DNA of 51,630 bases. Origin: Marinilabiliaceae bacterium JC017. GTDB taxonomy: Bacteria > Bacteroidota > Bacteroidia > Bacteroidales > Marinilabiliaceae. Location of the stretch: positions 1 to 51,630 of the forward strand of contig RHGE01000044.1 in the NCBI GenBank assembly GCA_004296775.1, written 5' to 3'. Position 1 is the first letter of the stretch, and each line of letters starts with the position of its first letter. A model generated the notes under the pieces. The model was not told the DNA's origin. It searched no databases and worked only from the letters and a program-made list of their open reading frames with translations. Position numbers and translations under genes: made by a program. This document shows positions 13,994 to 23,546 of this stretch, piece after piece.

Positions 13994-15591
13994 CACTCTT
14001 CCAATGGTAAAAAAGCCTTCACCGTGCAACCCTTCTGCCGGGCACTGTCAATGGTTATTTCTCCGCCCAAGGATTGAATACGGTTGGTCATATTAAAAAG
14101 CCCCATCCCTTTACTTTCAGCCATTGCTTTGTCCACATCAAAACCCATCCCGTTATCCTTATACGTCAGATAGACACCATTAATTCTGTTAACCTTAATA
14201 ACCACTTCGGTGGCCCGGGCATATTTAAGGCTGTTATTCATCAGCTCCACAATTACCCGATACAGCGCAATCTCCACAATTGGAGGCAACCGTTTTTCAA
14301 TCTTCAAATCCAATCGGTATTTTATCGCGTGCATTTCCTTCACCCGATCAATGAAAGACTCCAAGGCCACCACCAATCCAAAATTTTGCAATACGTGCGG
14401 GCTGAGATTATTCGATATCTCCGAAAGCGAAACAATGGCCTCATCAATGGTCTCACCGGCCTTCTGCAATATGGCGGCGCGCAGGTTTTCATCGTCACTA
14501 TCCATCATTGACTGCACATACAACTTCACCGCTGAAATAATGGGCGACACACCATCGTGCAACTCACGGGCCACCCGCATACGCTCTTTCTCCTCCGCTT
14601 CCATCACAGCATTAAACATCTTTTTTCGCCATTGCAACCGTTCCGTAATATCCCGCCCCACAGAGATGATAAACCCACGGCCGTTATAATGCAACGCCCT
14701 GGCCAACACCTCCACCGGAATAACCTGCCCCTTTTGATCTATGGTCTGAGCTTCCAATGCAACAAAGCCCCGGGCTTCAATCTCGGCTTTCAAATCCGGT
14801 AATCGAGCCACTAAGGATGCAGGAAAAAAATCTGAGACAGCTCTATCCAACGGCTTAGCATCGACCAACCCATAACGTTCCCGGGCAGCCCGGTTCGCTT
14901 CAATGACTTTTTCCTGTTCCGGATCAATAATCAGGATGGTATCATCAATGGCATCGAAAATCTCATGTAGCTTTATTTCGGTGATCCGTAACGCCTGCTC
15001 TACCCGCTTTTTCTGCGTAATATCCCTAACCATTACCTGCAACAAAGTACGCTCGTGCAGATTCACACGCATCAGGGAAACCTCTGCATCAAACAAGACA
15101 TCATCCAACCGTTTAAATTGCCACTCAAAAAACTGTGACTTCCCTTTCATGGCCATCTGAAAATATTGATGATACTTTTCTCGGCTGTCTTTCAAATCCT
15201 TTGGTTGTGGCGGCAAGAAGTCACTAAAAGCCAACTTCCCTATTTGCTCTTTGCCACAACCAAACAACTCCAGGGTTTTAGGATTTGAATAAATAAGCTG
15301 TTCCCCATCAAGAAAAAACACCGCATCCTTTGAGCCGGAAACCAAAACCCTATACTTCTTTTCACTCTCGTAAAGACGCCTCAAAGACCGCTTATTCTTG
15401 TTAATCTCTGCCGAAACCACATAATAAATAAACAGGGCGGAAACTAAAACAAATAATCCGTCACGCAGCCGGCTTACCACCCCAAACCACGCTCCATTAG
15501 TAATAAAAAACGCCTGTACTTCACTGGTAACAAATAGCCAGATAAAACCAATAATAAAATAAATCACTGCTACTGTTTTTACCCTCTTCAT
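13993..15591 (-). CDS. Membrane sensor histidine kinase with two PAS domains (HisKA_3 type)
   Basis: The 532-residue protein has two membrane helices (about 8-27 and 43-62) with a very short external loop. Two PAS regions follow (about 78-190 and 205-315). The dimerisation/phosphoacceptor helix carries ARELHDGVSP (His near 344), typical of NarX/DesK-type kinases. The ATPase domain has an N box VELMNNSLKYA (about 447-457) and G box DNGMGFD. The phosphate goes to the co-encoded NarL-type regulator through a TGATG overlap. The lack of a large periplasmic domain suggests sensing in the membrane or through PAS ligands (redox, haem, flavin); which one is not visible. It is divergent from the receiver/MCP pair at 15940. 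Confidence 0.9.
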   Translation of the reverse strand: MKRVKTVAVIYFIIGFIWLFVTSEVQAFFITNGAWFGVVSRLRDGLFVLVSALFIYYVVSAEINKNKRSLRRLYESEKKYRVLVSGSKDAVFFLDGEQLIYSNPKTLELFGCGKEQIGKLAFSDFLPPQPKDLKDSREKYHQYFQMAMKGKSQFFEWQFKRLDDVLFDAEVSLMRVNLHERTLLQVMVRDITQKKRVEQALRITEIKLHEIFDAIDDTILIIDPEQEKVIEANRAARERYGLVDAKPLDRAVSDFFPASLVARLPDLKAEIEARGFVALEAQTIDQKGQVIPVEVLARALHYNGRGFIISVGRDITERLQWRKKMFNAVMEAEEKERMRVARELHDGVSPIISAVKLYVQSMMDSDDENLRAAILQKAGETIDEAIVSLSEISNNLSPHVLQNFGLVVALESFIDRVKEMHAIKYRLDLKIEKRLPPIVEIALYRVIVELMNNSLKYARATEVVIKVNRINGVYLTYKDNGMGFDVDKAMAESKGMGLFNMTNRIQSLGGEITIDSARQKGCTVKAFLPLEE

Positions 15592-15939
15592 TGCAATACT
15601 TTTAGTGGAAGAAGAATCGCGTTCTCCTCAACGCTTAAATAGGCATATAAAAAAAACAAGCTTTCATATTTTGCCGGAAAAACATCTTTCCAGCTAAAAT
15701 TAAGGAAATTACCCCTGTTTGAAAAGGTGGAAATCCCCCTATTTCTTCGGATTCATATCCCTTAACTTAAGATTGAATTAATTGAAAGCAACCACTCACC
15801 ACACCTTCCACCCCCTTCCTGTATACAAACACCCGATGAATCGGAAGGGTTAAGTGAGTAATGGAACAAAATCTTAGAGGCATGCAGCACTTACACCCGT
15901 TATCAATCACAATAATCCGGATACCATATACCCTTTAAA
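15592..15939. promoter_or_regulatory. Divergent intergenic region between kinase and CheY/MCP operon
   Basis: The 348 bases must hold promoters for both the kinase/regulator operon (minus) and the receiver/MCP operon (plus). CCCTTCC (about 15812-15818) and GGAAGGG (about 15844-15850) form an inverted repeat that encloses CCGATGAATCGG, a second small palindrome. These are candidate operators. I see no certain TAnnTTTG element. Confidence 0.35.
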
Positions 15940-16347
15940 ATGCAACCACTCAATATCGCCATAGTAGATGACAATAAGTCTTTTCGGGAAAGCTTACGCT
16001 TTTTCCTGGAAAAGATACTTCTGCATAAGGTAATTGTTGAATCAGACAACGGCAATCACTTTCTTGAAACCACCGATTCCACCACACCGGATATCGTACT
16101 AATGGATATTGAAATGCCCGGAATGAATGGTATAATCACTACCCGGGAACTGATAAAAAGAAATTACCCCTCAAAAATTCTGGCCATCACCAATCACCAG
16201 GATAAGGTTTATCTAAAGGAACTAATTACCGCCGGTTTTAAGGGTATTGTACTTAAAAACAACATCCACAAAGACCTTCCGATCGCGCTTGATGATTTAA
16301 TCAAGGGAAAAATGCACTTCCCCAGAGGTATTCTAAAAATAAAATGA
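15940..16347 (+). CDS. Stand-alone receiver domain, NarL-like without DNA-binding domain
   Basis: The 135-residue protein is a single receiver domain: acidic pocket VDDN (about 9-12), Asp56 in [11 protein letters not shown], a Thr/Ala site at AITNHQ (about 86-91) and Lys in LKNN. Its tail [19 protein letters not shown] aligns with the interdomain stretch of the NarL-type regulator across the gap (ALDAVMKGESYFPGNLMRKL), so it resembles a NarL-type regulator that ends where the helix-turn-helix would begin. It ends 1 base before the MCP start, so it likely signals with that chemoreceptor, CheY-like, or acts as a phosphate sink for the neighbouring kinase. Confidence 0.85.
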   Translation: MQPLNIAIVDDNKSFRESLRFFLEKILLHKVIVESDNGNHFLETTDSTTPDIVLMDIEMPGMNGIITTRELIKRNYPSKILAITNHQDKVYLKELITAGFKGIVLKNNIHKDLPIALDDLIKGKMHFPRGILKIK

Positions 16348-16348
16348 C

Positions 16349-18373
16349 ATGAAGTATTTAGACGATATGAAAATAGGAATGAAGCTCAATGTAGGCCTGG
16401 GCTTGGTAATGGTGGTAATCTTCACCGCCCTGGGATTCGTTATCATTCGAATGCAGATAGCAAAAATTACGGAAGACACCGACTTACGTATGACCGAACA
16501 CGTTAATGATCTGGCACAAGTGATAAACCTCGAAATAGAAAAAAACAGAGAAAAAGTAGACATCGCCAAAAACCTGGCACACTACTATTTCTATAGCCTG
16601 GGCTCTATCCGTGTTCAAGAAAACAAAAAAATTCCATTTGAAGCCACGAACCAGATTGATAAAAGCGTTCATTACTTAAAGGTTAACACCTGGTATCTGA
16701 ATGGTGAATTACTCCACAATAACCAGTCTATCGTGGATGCCATTAAGGAAATGGGTATTGAAACCGTTGCTATCTTCCAGAAAATACCACAAGGTTATTT
16801 ACGCATCGCCACCAATGTGATACAAGAAGATGGCACCCGGGCCCTTGGCACTTTCATTCCCAATGATTCACCGGTGGCGGAGAAAATAGCAAAAAATGAA
16901 GAATTTCACGGCCGAGCATTTGTGGTAAATGACTGGTACCTCACCGCCTATGAACCAATCATTATCAACGGCGAAATACAGGGTATTCTTTATGTAGGCC
17001 TTAAAGAAAAAAACCTGGACGGCATCCGCAGCATGTGTCAGGAAAAGAAATATTTCAAGACAGGCTATCCCTTTTTAATCAGAGAGGATGGCACATTCAT
17101 AATACACCCAACCAAGGAAGGGGAAAACTTTGCTGAGGCGGAATTTTTCCAACAAATGATTGCTAATCCCAATAAACAAGGCAAAAGTCAATACACCTGG
17201 GAGGGAAAGAGGAAATTTCAATACTTCAAATATCTGGATAGCATAAAAGCATTCATTTCTGTCTCTATATACGAAAATGAGCTATTGGATATTATCAACC
17301 AGGGACGCATGGCTTTCTTCATTGCCTTCTTTGTAGCTATTGCTTTCTTCGTCTTTATTAGCATGCGTTTAGCGAAATTAGTTTCAAAAGGAATAGATCA
17401 AGCCGTTGAATTTGTAACAAGAGTGGCTAACGGCGATTTAAAAACAACACTCGACATTAAACGCAATGATGAAGTGGGGAAACTGGCCCAATCCATTGAC
17501 AAGATGATTATAAAACTACGGGAAATAGTAGAAGGCATCAGATCAGGAGCCAATAACATTGCCACCGCCAGCCAACAGATGAGTAGCACCTCGGAACAAC
17601 TATCCCAAAGCACCAATATCCAGGCGGCTTCAGTGGAGGAAGTGTCTTCCACTATACAAGAGATGACTGGCAATATCCAACAAAACACACAAAACGCCTT
17701 ACAAACGGAGAAAATTTCCGTCACCTCCAAGGATGAAATTGAAGGGGTATCGAAAAGAGCCAACGAGGTAGCCGAAGCCAACAGAATTATTACAGAGAAA
17801 ATAAAAATCATTAACGACATCGCCTTTCAAACCAATATTCTGGCACTAAACGCAGCAGTGGAAGCTGTACGCGCCGGCGATCATGGAAGAGGTTTCGCTG
17901 TGGTAGCAACAGAAGTGAAACGATTAGCCGAAAGAAGTAAGACTGCCGGTGCGGAAATTGTGGACTCAGCTCAACAAAGCCTGGAACTGGCCGAGAGTAC
18001 CGAACAAAAAATGAACGAGATATTACCTGAAGTGATTAAATCAACCAGCTTTGTACAGGAAATTACCGTCTCCAGTCTGGAACAAAAAAACGCCACTGAA
18101 GAGGTAAATAATGCAGTCAATCAGTTAAATGACATGACACAGCAAAATGCTGTCACCTCCGAAGAACTGGCATCCGGCGCAGAAGAACTGGCTGCCCAGG
18201 CCGACCAGCTAACTGAACTCATCTCCTATTTTAAAATTAATATTGGAAACGATCAGCAGAAACCTCCCGAAATCCAGAAACCAGACACAAAACAAAGAAT
18301 CAAAAGAGCGCATTTGAAAGTCACACATAAAAAAATTAAAAACTCTGACACTAAAGGTTATCAAAGCTTTTAA
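16349..18373 (+). CDS. Methyl-accepting chemotaxis protein with Cache sensor
   Basis: The 674-residue protein has membrane helices at about 12-34 and 318-340 enclosing a ~280-residue periplasmic region of the Cache type (motifs [15 protein letters not shown] and [14 protein letters not shown], typical of fused Cache_3/Cache_2 sensors). HAMP follows (about 340-395). The coiled-coil signalling domain carries a tip [20 protein letters not shown] (about 507-526) with Val where most receptors have Ala. No C-terminal CheR-binding pentapeptide is evident; the tail is Lys-rich. A small ligand such as an organic acid is likely for this sensor class but unproven. It is co-transcribed with the receiver gene. 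No other che genes are in the window. Confidence 0.92.
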   Translation: MKYLDDMKIGMKLNVGLGLVMVVIFTALGFVIIRMQIAKITEDTDLRMTEHVNDLAQVINLEIEKNREKVDIAKNLAHYYFYSLGSIRVQENKKIPFEATNQIDKSVHYLKVNTWYLNGELLHNNQSIVDAIKEMGIETVAIFQKIPQGYLRIATNVIQEDGTRALGTFIPNDSPVAEKIAKNEEFHGRAFVVNDWYLTAYEPIIINGEIQGILYVGLKEKNLDGIRSMCQEKKYFKTGYPFLIREDGTFIIHPTKEGENFAEAEFFQQMIANPNKQGKSQYTWEGKRKFQYFKYLDSIKAFISVSIYENELLDIINQGRMAFFIAFFVAIAFFVFISMRLAKLVSKGIDQAVEFVTRVANGDLKTTLDIKRNDEVGKLAQSIDKMIIKLREIVEGIRSGANNIATASQQMSSTSEQLSQSTNIQAASVEEVSSTIQEMTGNIQQNTQNALQTEKISVTSKDEIEGVSKRANEVAEANRIITEKIKIINDIAFQTNILALNAAVEAVRAGDHGRGFAVVATEVKRLAERSKTAGAEIVDSAQQSLELAESTEQKMNEILPEVIKSTSFVQEITVSSLEQKNATEEVNNAVNQLNDMTQQNAVTSEELASGAEELAAQADQLTELISYFKINIGNDQQKPPEIQKPDTKQRIKRAHLKVTHKKIKNSDTKGYQSF

Positions 18374-18381
18374 ATGATAAA

Positions 18382-18415
18382 AATCCCTCAAAACTAAAAT
18401 TATGAGGGATTCCTT
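18382..18415 (-). terminator. Terminator between convergent MCP and GNAT genes
   Basis: AATCCCTCA (18382-18390) pairs with TGAGGGATT (18403-18411). On the minus strand it is followed by TTTTTATCA, so it mainly ends the GNAT transcript; it could also act on the MCP transcript. Confidence 0.7.
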
Positions 18416-18421
18416 ATCTCA

Positions 18422-18919
18422 TTAACCGGCATCATACACTTTTTTAAAAAGGGTCTCCTGGTAATGTTCAAAATCAGGTATCGCCAGGAGATCGGGGTAG
18501 GACATAATTTTTAAAGGTATACCATCCCCTTTCCCATCATAGGCAGGCTGCCAATGATTATATGGGTTAAGATGAAACCCAAGCCGCTCATAAAAATTCA
18601 CCCGCCGTTTAGCTATTTCCTCCCTGGGCAGTTCTACTTCAAGAATAATCCTTTTGCCTTCATAAGCTTTCATTAAATCACTCAGAAACATAGCACCCAA
18701 TCCATTGTTTCTATACTTGGGATTTATGGCAAAATGCTCCACAAATATAAAATCACTAAACTTCCAATAGGCAATAAAACCTTGTAACTCTCCCGCCTCC
18801 GTTACATACTCCTGAAAACAGTAATTCACCTTCTTTAGAATTTCCTCCTGCTGTTTTTTACTTCTCCGCTCTTCCGCAGGGAAACTTATCTCCATTAATT
18901 GCCACGCTTCATCTCTCAT
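18422..18919 (-). CDS. GNAT family N-acetyltransferase
   Basis: The 165-residue protein has the acetyl-CoA fold signatures: a beta strand FVEHFAINPKYRNNGLGAMF (about 79-98; the pyrophosphate loop is RNNGLG), then SDLMKAYEGKRIILEVE and a final RVNFYERLGF motif (about 130-139) where a Tyr often acts as general acid. The tail mentions a YNHWQPAY stretch often seen in Bacteroidota GNATs. Substrate unknown. It is a monocistronic gene convergent with the MCP. Confidence 0.88.
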   Translation of the reverse strand: MRDEAWQLMEISFPAEERRSKKQQEEILKKVNYCFQEYVTEAGELQGFIAYWKFSDFIFVEHFAINPKYRNNGLGAMFLSDLMKAYEGKRIILEVELPREEIAKRRVNFYERLGFHLNPYNHWQPAYDGKGDGIPLKIMSYPDLLAIPDFEHYQETLFKKVYDAG

Positions 18920-19324
18920 CGCAAATAGTTTTTTAACTTATCATTCATCAAAACAACTCATTAAACTTCATAAAACAACCTGACATTCAACTAAAACTAA
19001 AGGCACATTCATATAACGGAACATAAACATGCATTGAATATTGGTATTATAATTAAAGTTCAACAATTTATTGCTATCAAAAACAATACCGAATCATTAC
19101 CATTTACTTATTTTATGGAGTTTTCAAAAGAAATATGATCTCAAAAGACTGAAATTCCTTGAAATCCTCTACCTGTTTCAATAATATTTCTATTCATCTT
19201 TAACCGCTCCTATTCTTCCATTTCACCCAACTAACACCACTTCTTCACTACATACATCTACCTATTTCAACTATGTTCCCATATTTCCATCTATTTCAAC
19301 CATATTTCTAAATAATTACCCATA
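18920..19324. other. Gene-free, pyrimidine-rich intergenic region
   Basis: No gene is visible between the GNAT start and the YitT terminator. The plus strand is pyrimidine-rich with imperfect CTATTTCAAC-ATATTTC units (about 19165-19315). The GNAT promoter should lie near 18930-19000 but no clear element was seen. Confidence 0.4.
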
Positions 19325-19361
19325 AAAAAAGTCCTCACAGCAATGCCATGAGGACTTTTTT
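19325..19361 (-). terminator. Terminator of the YitT gene
   Basis: AAAAAAGTCCTCA (19325-19336) pairs with TGAGGACTTTTTT (19349-19361). The A and T runs make it symmetrical; it lies 21 bases beyond the YitT stop. Confidence 0.8.
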
Positions 19362-19382
19362 GAATTATGAATACAATAACAC

Positions 19383-20294
19383 TTAATGACTATCTTCCCC
19401 TTCAATTGGCTTAAATCCTTCACCTAATATTTGACTACTATCCAAAATATTTACGAAAGCTTTCGGGTCAATATGAGAAATGTGATTCAATAAAATAGAG
19501 GACTCCCGACGAGTTACAGTAGTGTAAATCACCTTCCGCTCAGTACCCTCATACATCCCTGTAGCAGAAAACATCGTTGCTCCACGTCGTAGATCTCCAA
19601 GTACTTTCTCTTTTATCTCCGCATGTTTTTCGGAAATAATGAACAATGTTTTATTCACTTTCATTCCGTCAATCACAATATCAATGATCTTTCCTTCAAT
19701 GAAGATGATTAACCATGAATAGATTGGCAAGGTCCAGTCTATGGAACCATTTTCTCCTGGAACAAGAAGCGTAAATAACGTAATACATCCGTCCACCATA
19801 ATCACCAGGTGACCTAAAGAATAACGGGTATACTTATTAAGAATCATTGAAATAATATCAGATCCGCCCGAAGTGGCTCTCGATTTAAATATTATACCAA
19901 TCGCGACCCCATAAATAATACCTGCCACCAACGCATTCAACATTGCATCACCAGGAAGGAAGGCCTCATAGCCCCACCAATAGGTCTCTAATAAGTATGT
20001 AAAACACATGATCGCAAAGGTGCTAACCAATGTTTTTATCCCAAATCGCGGTCCAAGTATAATGGTACCAATAATCAAAAGAGGCACTTCCATAAACAAT
20101 ACGGAAACACTGATTTTAAATCCGAAAACATGATGTAGCACGTTTCCAATACCATATACCCCACCGGGAGCCAACTTATATGGATTCACAAACATCACAT
20201 CCCCCACTGCAAAAATAAAGCTACCTATGAGCAGGTAGGAATAGGCCACAAACCAGTCCTTCGACAAAAATTTCTCCTTGGTAATAAACGCCAT
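19383..20294 (-). CDS. YitT family membrane protein (DUF2179 C-terminal domain)
   Basis: The 303-residue protein has five to six membrane helices in the first ~200 residues, with APGGVYGIGNV (about 42-52) and RATSGGSDIISMIL (about 138-151) glycine motifs typical of the YitT family. A soluble C-terminal DUF2179 domain follows (about 215-290: KTLFIISEKHAEIKEKVL, then RGATMFSATGMYEG). Function of the family is not established; transport has been proposed. Length is normal (about 280-300). It is monocistronic with a strong terminator. Confidence 0.9.
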   Translation of the reverse strand: MAFITKEKFLSKDWFVAYSYLLIGSFIFAVGDVMFVNPYKLAPGGVYGIGNVLHHVFGFKISVSVLFMEVPLLIIGTIILGPRFGIKTLVSTFAIMCFTYLLETYWWGYEAFLPGDAMLNALVAGIIYGVAIGIIFKSRATSGGSDIISMILNKYTRYSLGHLVIMVDGCITLFTLLVPGENGSIDWTLPIYSWLIIFIEGKIIDIVIDGMKVNKTLFIISEKHAEIKEKVLGDLRRGATMFSATGMYEGTERKVIYTTVTRRESSILLNHISHIDPKAFVNILDSSQILGEGFKPIEGEDSH

Positions 20295-20475
20295 GACAAT
20301 TTTAAATTTATTGGTTATTTAATAGGTGTATCATGAAAAATCGCGCAAATGTTCACGTTTTTTAAAATCTTCCTAATGACATTTTTCATTTGTTTAAATG
20401 ATTTATCTTTTTGCACCATTTAAACCTGAGTCTCACCCACTCAATCACCTAAAAACCAACAAGGTTAAAACACAC

Positions 20476-20515
20476 AAAAAAAAGAGCACCAACGCCATTG
20501 GTACTCCTTTTTTTT
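20476..20515 (-). terminator. Terminator of the MFS-PNGase operon
   Basis: AAAAAAAAGAGCACCAA (20476-20492) pairs with TTGGTACTCCTTTTTTTT (20498-20515) around a 5-base loop. It lies 20 bases beyond the PNGase stop; A and T runs on both sides allow use in either direction. Confidence 0.8.
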
Positions 20516-20534
20516 ATTTTATTTACAATCAACG

Positions 20535-21758
20535 CTATTTATCCCACACTAAATAGGCAGAAATCAGCCAATGATTCATTTTTTCACCATCAATGGCTTG
20601 CGCCTGTGGTATGCTAAATGTAAACGTATGCATCCCGGGTTTAACATTTAATGACACTTCCTCTGGCTGCACATCAGATCCCGGACACCAATTTGACCGT
20701 GACAGATCAGAAGAAGCCAACCGTTCTTCAATCACTTTCGTTTTATACGTCCAAGTCTTCTCATCTATGTACTCGGCAGTATCTTTAACTAACCAAACAC
20801 CCGTACCCGGATTGAACCGCCGAAAGGAAGCACAGTCATCACGCCATGGAATAAAATTTAGGACCTCAACACCATCAACCTTTACTATATTAGCCTTTTT
20901 CACAAATTCATCACCTCCTGAATGTCCACCATGACCAGTTGTGATATATTCTAACCTAACATTTTTAGCATTGGCAGGTATTTCAGCCTCTACTTCAATA
21001 TCTTTTCTGGAAAAAATATCAGCATGCGTCTGACCGTCGATATAATAAACGGTATTCACTAAAGACTTAACGCCGGTAGCTGTTTTTGCCGCACAAGCAA
21101 AGGGGCTTTCTTCAAAATCAAGTGAAACCGATACTTTATATCCCTCCTTAGTCCAGGTGTCAATCCAAACTCCAATCCAGATCTCACCCTCCAGAAGCGA
21201 AAGCCGGTCGGTAATATCCTGTTCCCATTCTACCTGTTTCTCCCAAAAAGGCACATACACCGGACGCCGCATCTCCATTTTATCACTATATGCTCCCACA
21301 CCAAAGGGGGTCATAAAACGCATCAACTCCACTACAGGAGAATAACCTTCTCCCGAAACAACTCCCGCTAATGTTTCCAATGACTCTGGTATTTCTGGTA
21401 AGGAAGCCTCGCCATTATGTATTTTCAGAAAATCAATAGCTGAGGATGGAGGAATCACAAAACAAGAACCTGACTTATCCCAACGGTCGCCGCCCGATGA
21501 GAGCTTTATATTTACCCTTGCCTTTACATCCCTTAAATATTCCGGTAATGTCACTTTTTTAAGCAACATGCGACCATCTGCAATTCGGATTGTTTGAGTG
21601 GCATTAACATCCACTTCCCCGTCGAACTCTTCAGGGCTAAAAAACAGATGCTCATTATCAAATACCATCATTTTTAAATTTCCCTTGGCTGGAACATCTC
21701 TGCTTTGACAACCAGATAGAGCCACCATAACCAGCAATCCCAATAATAAATTTCTCAT
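20535..21758 (-). CDS. PNGase F-like lipoprotein (peptide-N4-(N-acetyl-glucosaminyl)asparagine amidase)
   Basis: The 407-residue protein has a lipoprotein signal peptide (lipobox LSGC, Cys17). The rest resembles peptide-N-glycosidase F with its two jelly-roll domains: an N-terminal domain (about 30-190) and a C-terminal domain with LEYITTGHGGHSGGDEFV (about 252-269), PWRDDC and SSDLSRSNWCPGS (about 352-364), all characteristic of the family. PNGase F cleaves the bond between Asn and the first GlcNAc of N-linked glycans. As a surface or periplasmic lipoprotein it would remove glycans from host or environmental glycoproteins. Spacing of 25 bases behind the MFS gene and a shared terminator indicate an operon. 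Acidic catalytic residues cannot be assigned exactly without alignment. Confidence 0.85.
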   Translation of the reverse strand: MRNLLLGLLVMVALSGCQSRDVPAKGNLKMMVFDNEHLFFSPEEFDGEVDVNATQTIRIADGRMLLKKVTLPEYLRDVKARVNIKLSSGGDRWDKSGSCFVIPPSSAIDFLKIHNGEASLPEIPESLETLAGVVSGEGYSPVVELMRFMTPFGVGAYSDKMEMRRPVYVPFWEKQVEWEQDITDRLSLLEGEIWIGVWIDTWTKEGYKVSVSLDFEESPFACAAKTATGVKSLVNTVYYIDGQTHADIFSRKDIEVEAEIPANAKNVRLEYITTGHGGHSGGDEFVKKANIVKVDGVEVLNFIPWRDDCASFRRFNPGTGVWLVKDTAEYIDEKTWTYKTKVIEERLASSDLSRSNWCPGSDVQPEEVSLNVKPGMHTFTFSIPQAQAIDGEKMNHWLISAYLVWDK

Positions 21759-21783
21759 TTTACGTTTAATTTTTATTCAACAA

Positions 21784-23010
21784 TTACTTCACTTTTAAAA
21801 CAATAAATATTAGTAAGAGCAAGGATGAAACTGCCCCAACAGCTAAGCCCGCTCCAAAGCTATCAGCTAAAAAACCTAATAATGGTGCGATAATCACCGC
21901 CACTAGGGTTTCTGACTGACTATCTGCAGAAAGAGCGGTTGCCATTATTTTATCATCAAACTTTTCACTGATATAGGATACACCCAAAGGCCTTCTTAGA
22001 TTCTGAACCACCATTATCCCTCCAAAAACAACAATAGCTCCTAAATTAATCTCGAACCAATGCAACACGCCTGCCATAATTCCAAGCATAAATCCCAACA
22101 CCAGCAAAACATTAAGAGCATTATCCAAAGAACCCAACCAACTTCCCACTTTCGATGATCGTCTTGAAGCAACAGAATTTACTAAGAAAATAAGCGAGTA
22201 GACCAAACCAACAATCAATGCCGTTCGTTTCTCATTATCTTCTATTAACCCCAATGGCACAACCAAAGCAAAACTCACAATCAAAGGTTGTATATAATCT
22301 TTAACCGCTTTATAATACCCGGTATAAACAGAAGTATTAGCGATAATACGGAAGGTTTGCATTTGCGAAAAAGTCGATTTAACTAATTGCCAATGGGAGC
22401 TCCAGGAAAAAACTGTTTTTTTCATGGAGTTCCTTTCATCTCCATTTAAGTAGGAAGGATAAGATAATAACAATCCAAGATCCAACATATAAGGGATGGA
22501 TGATGCCAGAAAAATCATGTTATAATTCCCGGTATAGAAAACGATCGCTGCACTTAATAAAGCCGAAACTGCGGATCCACGCTGAGAACAACTTCGCGTA
22601 TGCCCATAATACAACGCCTTATCTGCCTCCATACCATGGCGCTTCAAATAAGACAGAATCATTGCTTTATGCGTTCCTGTTCTGAAAGCATCACCAAAAC
22701 CATAAAACAAAAATGCCAACACAAACCATCCGAAACCGGATAAGGCATAAAAAAGAAAGAAACTAAAAATATAGGACACAAACGAAACAACCATCACCCG
22801 CTTACGCCCCAATACATCAGCCATAAAACCCGATGGAATTTCAAATAAATTCACCGTAATTTCTCGAATAGCATAAAGTGTTCCTATTTGAAAATAGGAC
22901 ATCCCTTTGTCCAAAAAAAACAAAATAAGAAATGGATCAAAGAAGCGTAGGTTCTTTAAGAAACCATAAGCACAAAACTTATAATACTGCGTATCTTTTT
23001 GGATAGTCAT
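21784..23010 (-). CDS. MFS transporter
   Basis: The 408-residue protein has about twelve membrane helices. The loop between helices 2 and 3 has the MFS signature in the form GFMADVLGRKRVM (about 62-74). The second half contains a similar though weaker loop. Substrate is not evident; related proteins are annotated only as MFS transporters. It is the first gene of an operon with the PNGase F-like lipoprotein, which suggests, but does not prove, a role with glycan or peptide products. Confidence 0.85.
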   Translation of the reverse strand: MTIQKDTQYYKFCAYGFLKNLRFFDPFLILFFLDKGMSYFQIGTLYAIREITVNLFEIPSGFMADVLGRKRVMVVSFVSYIFSFFLFYALSGFGWFVLAFLFYGFGDAFRTGTHKAMILSYLKRHGMEADKALYYGHTRSCSQRGSAVSALLSAAIVFYTGNYNMIFLASSIPYMLDLGLLLSYPSYLNGDERNSMKKTVFSWSSHWQLVKSTFSQMQTFRIIANTSVYTGYYKAVKDYIQPLIVSFALVVPLGLIEDNEKRTALIVGLVYSLIFLVNSVASRRSSKVGSWLGSLDNALNVLLVLGFMLGIMAGVLHWFEINLGAIVVFGGIMVVQNLRRPLGVSYISEKFDDKIMATALSADSQSETLVAVIIAPLLGFLADSFGAGLAVGAVSSLLLLIFIVLKVK

Positions 23011-23232
23011 GTTTCAAAAGAAATATGAAATGAAGATACAACATATACAGTGTCTTCACTCATACACTTTTCATTTCTCTACCCTATCGAACATTTATTG
23101 AAGGTAACAACAAAACAACGGATCACGAAAGTTCACAGATTTCATTTTTTAAATGCCAAACTTAAAATTGACATGTTCTATTTGATCCGCATTTACAACT
23201 TTGTATTCACCATAGAGATAGGATGCAAAAAA
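23011..23232. other. Gene-free region upstream of the MFS gene
   Basis: No credible gene. A 75-codon frame at 23050-23277 runs into a terminator hairpin and lacks any family features. The MFS promoter should be here on the minus strand, but no clear TAnnTTTG was seen. Confidence 0.35.
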
Positions 23233-23269
23233 GAAAACCGCCTCGAACTTACGCTCGAAACGGCTTTCC
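23233..23269 (-). terminator. Minus-strand terminator (15-bp stem with G-U wobbles)
   Basis: On the minus strand AAAGCCGTTTCGAGC pairs with GTTCGAGGCGGTTTT across a 15-bp stem in which all four non-Watson-Crick positions are G-U. On the plus strand the same positions would be A-C mismatches, so the structure belongs to minus-strand RNA. TTTTCTTTTTT follows. It probably ends the DUF3078 transcript 280 bases downstream of its stop. Confidence 0.7.
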
Positions 23270-23546
23270 ACTTTTAACCAAACCTAACCCTAAACTATGA
23301 GAAAACTTACTGAATTATTCAGCTCAATTTCTATGCCACAAAGTTAATACTTTTCTTTACAAAATTGCAAAAATTTAATTTTTTCTTCAGATAAGAAGCA
23401 AACCTTTCTGCTCTCAAAATTCTCACCATTTTTAAATCCTTGCGATAAATCTTTATCCTTTTACGGTGACAAAGATATATGTCTTTTTCTTAATTTTTAT
23501 CTAACTACCGTTAAAGAAAGTTAAAGGTTTAATTAATAACACTGAC

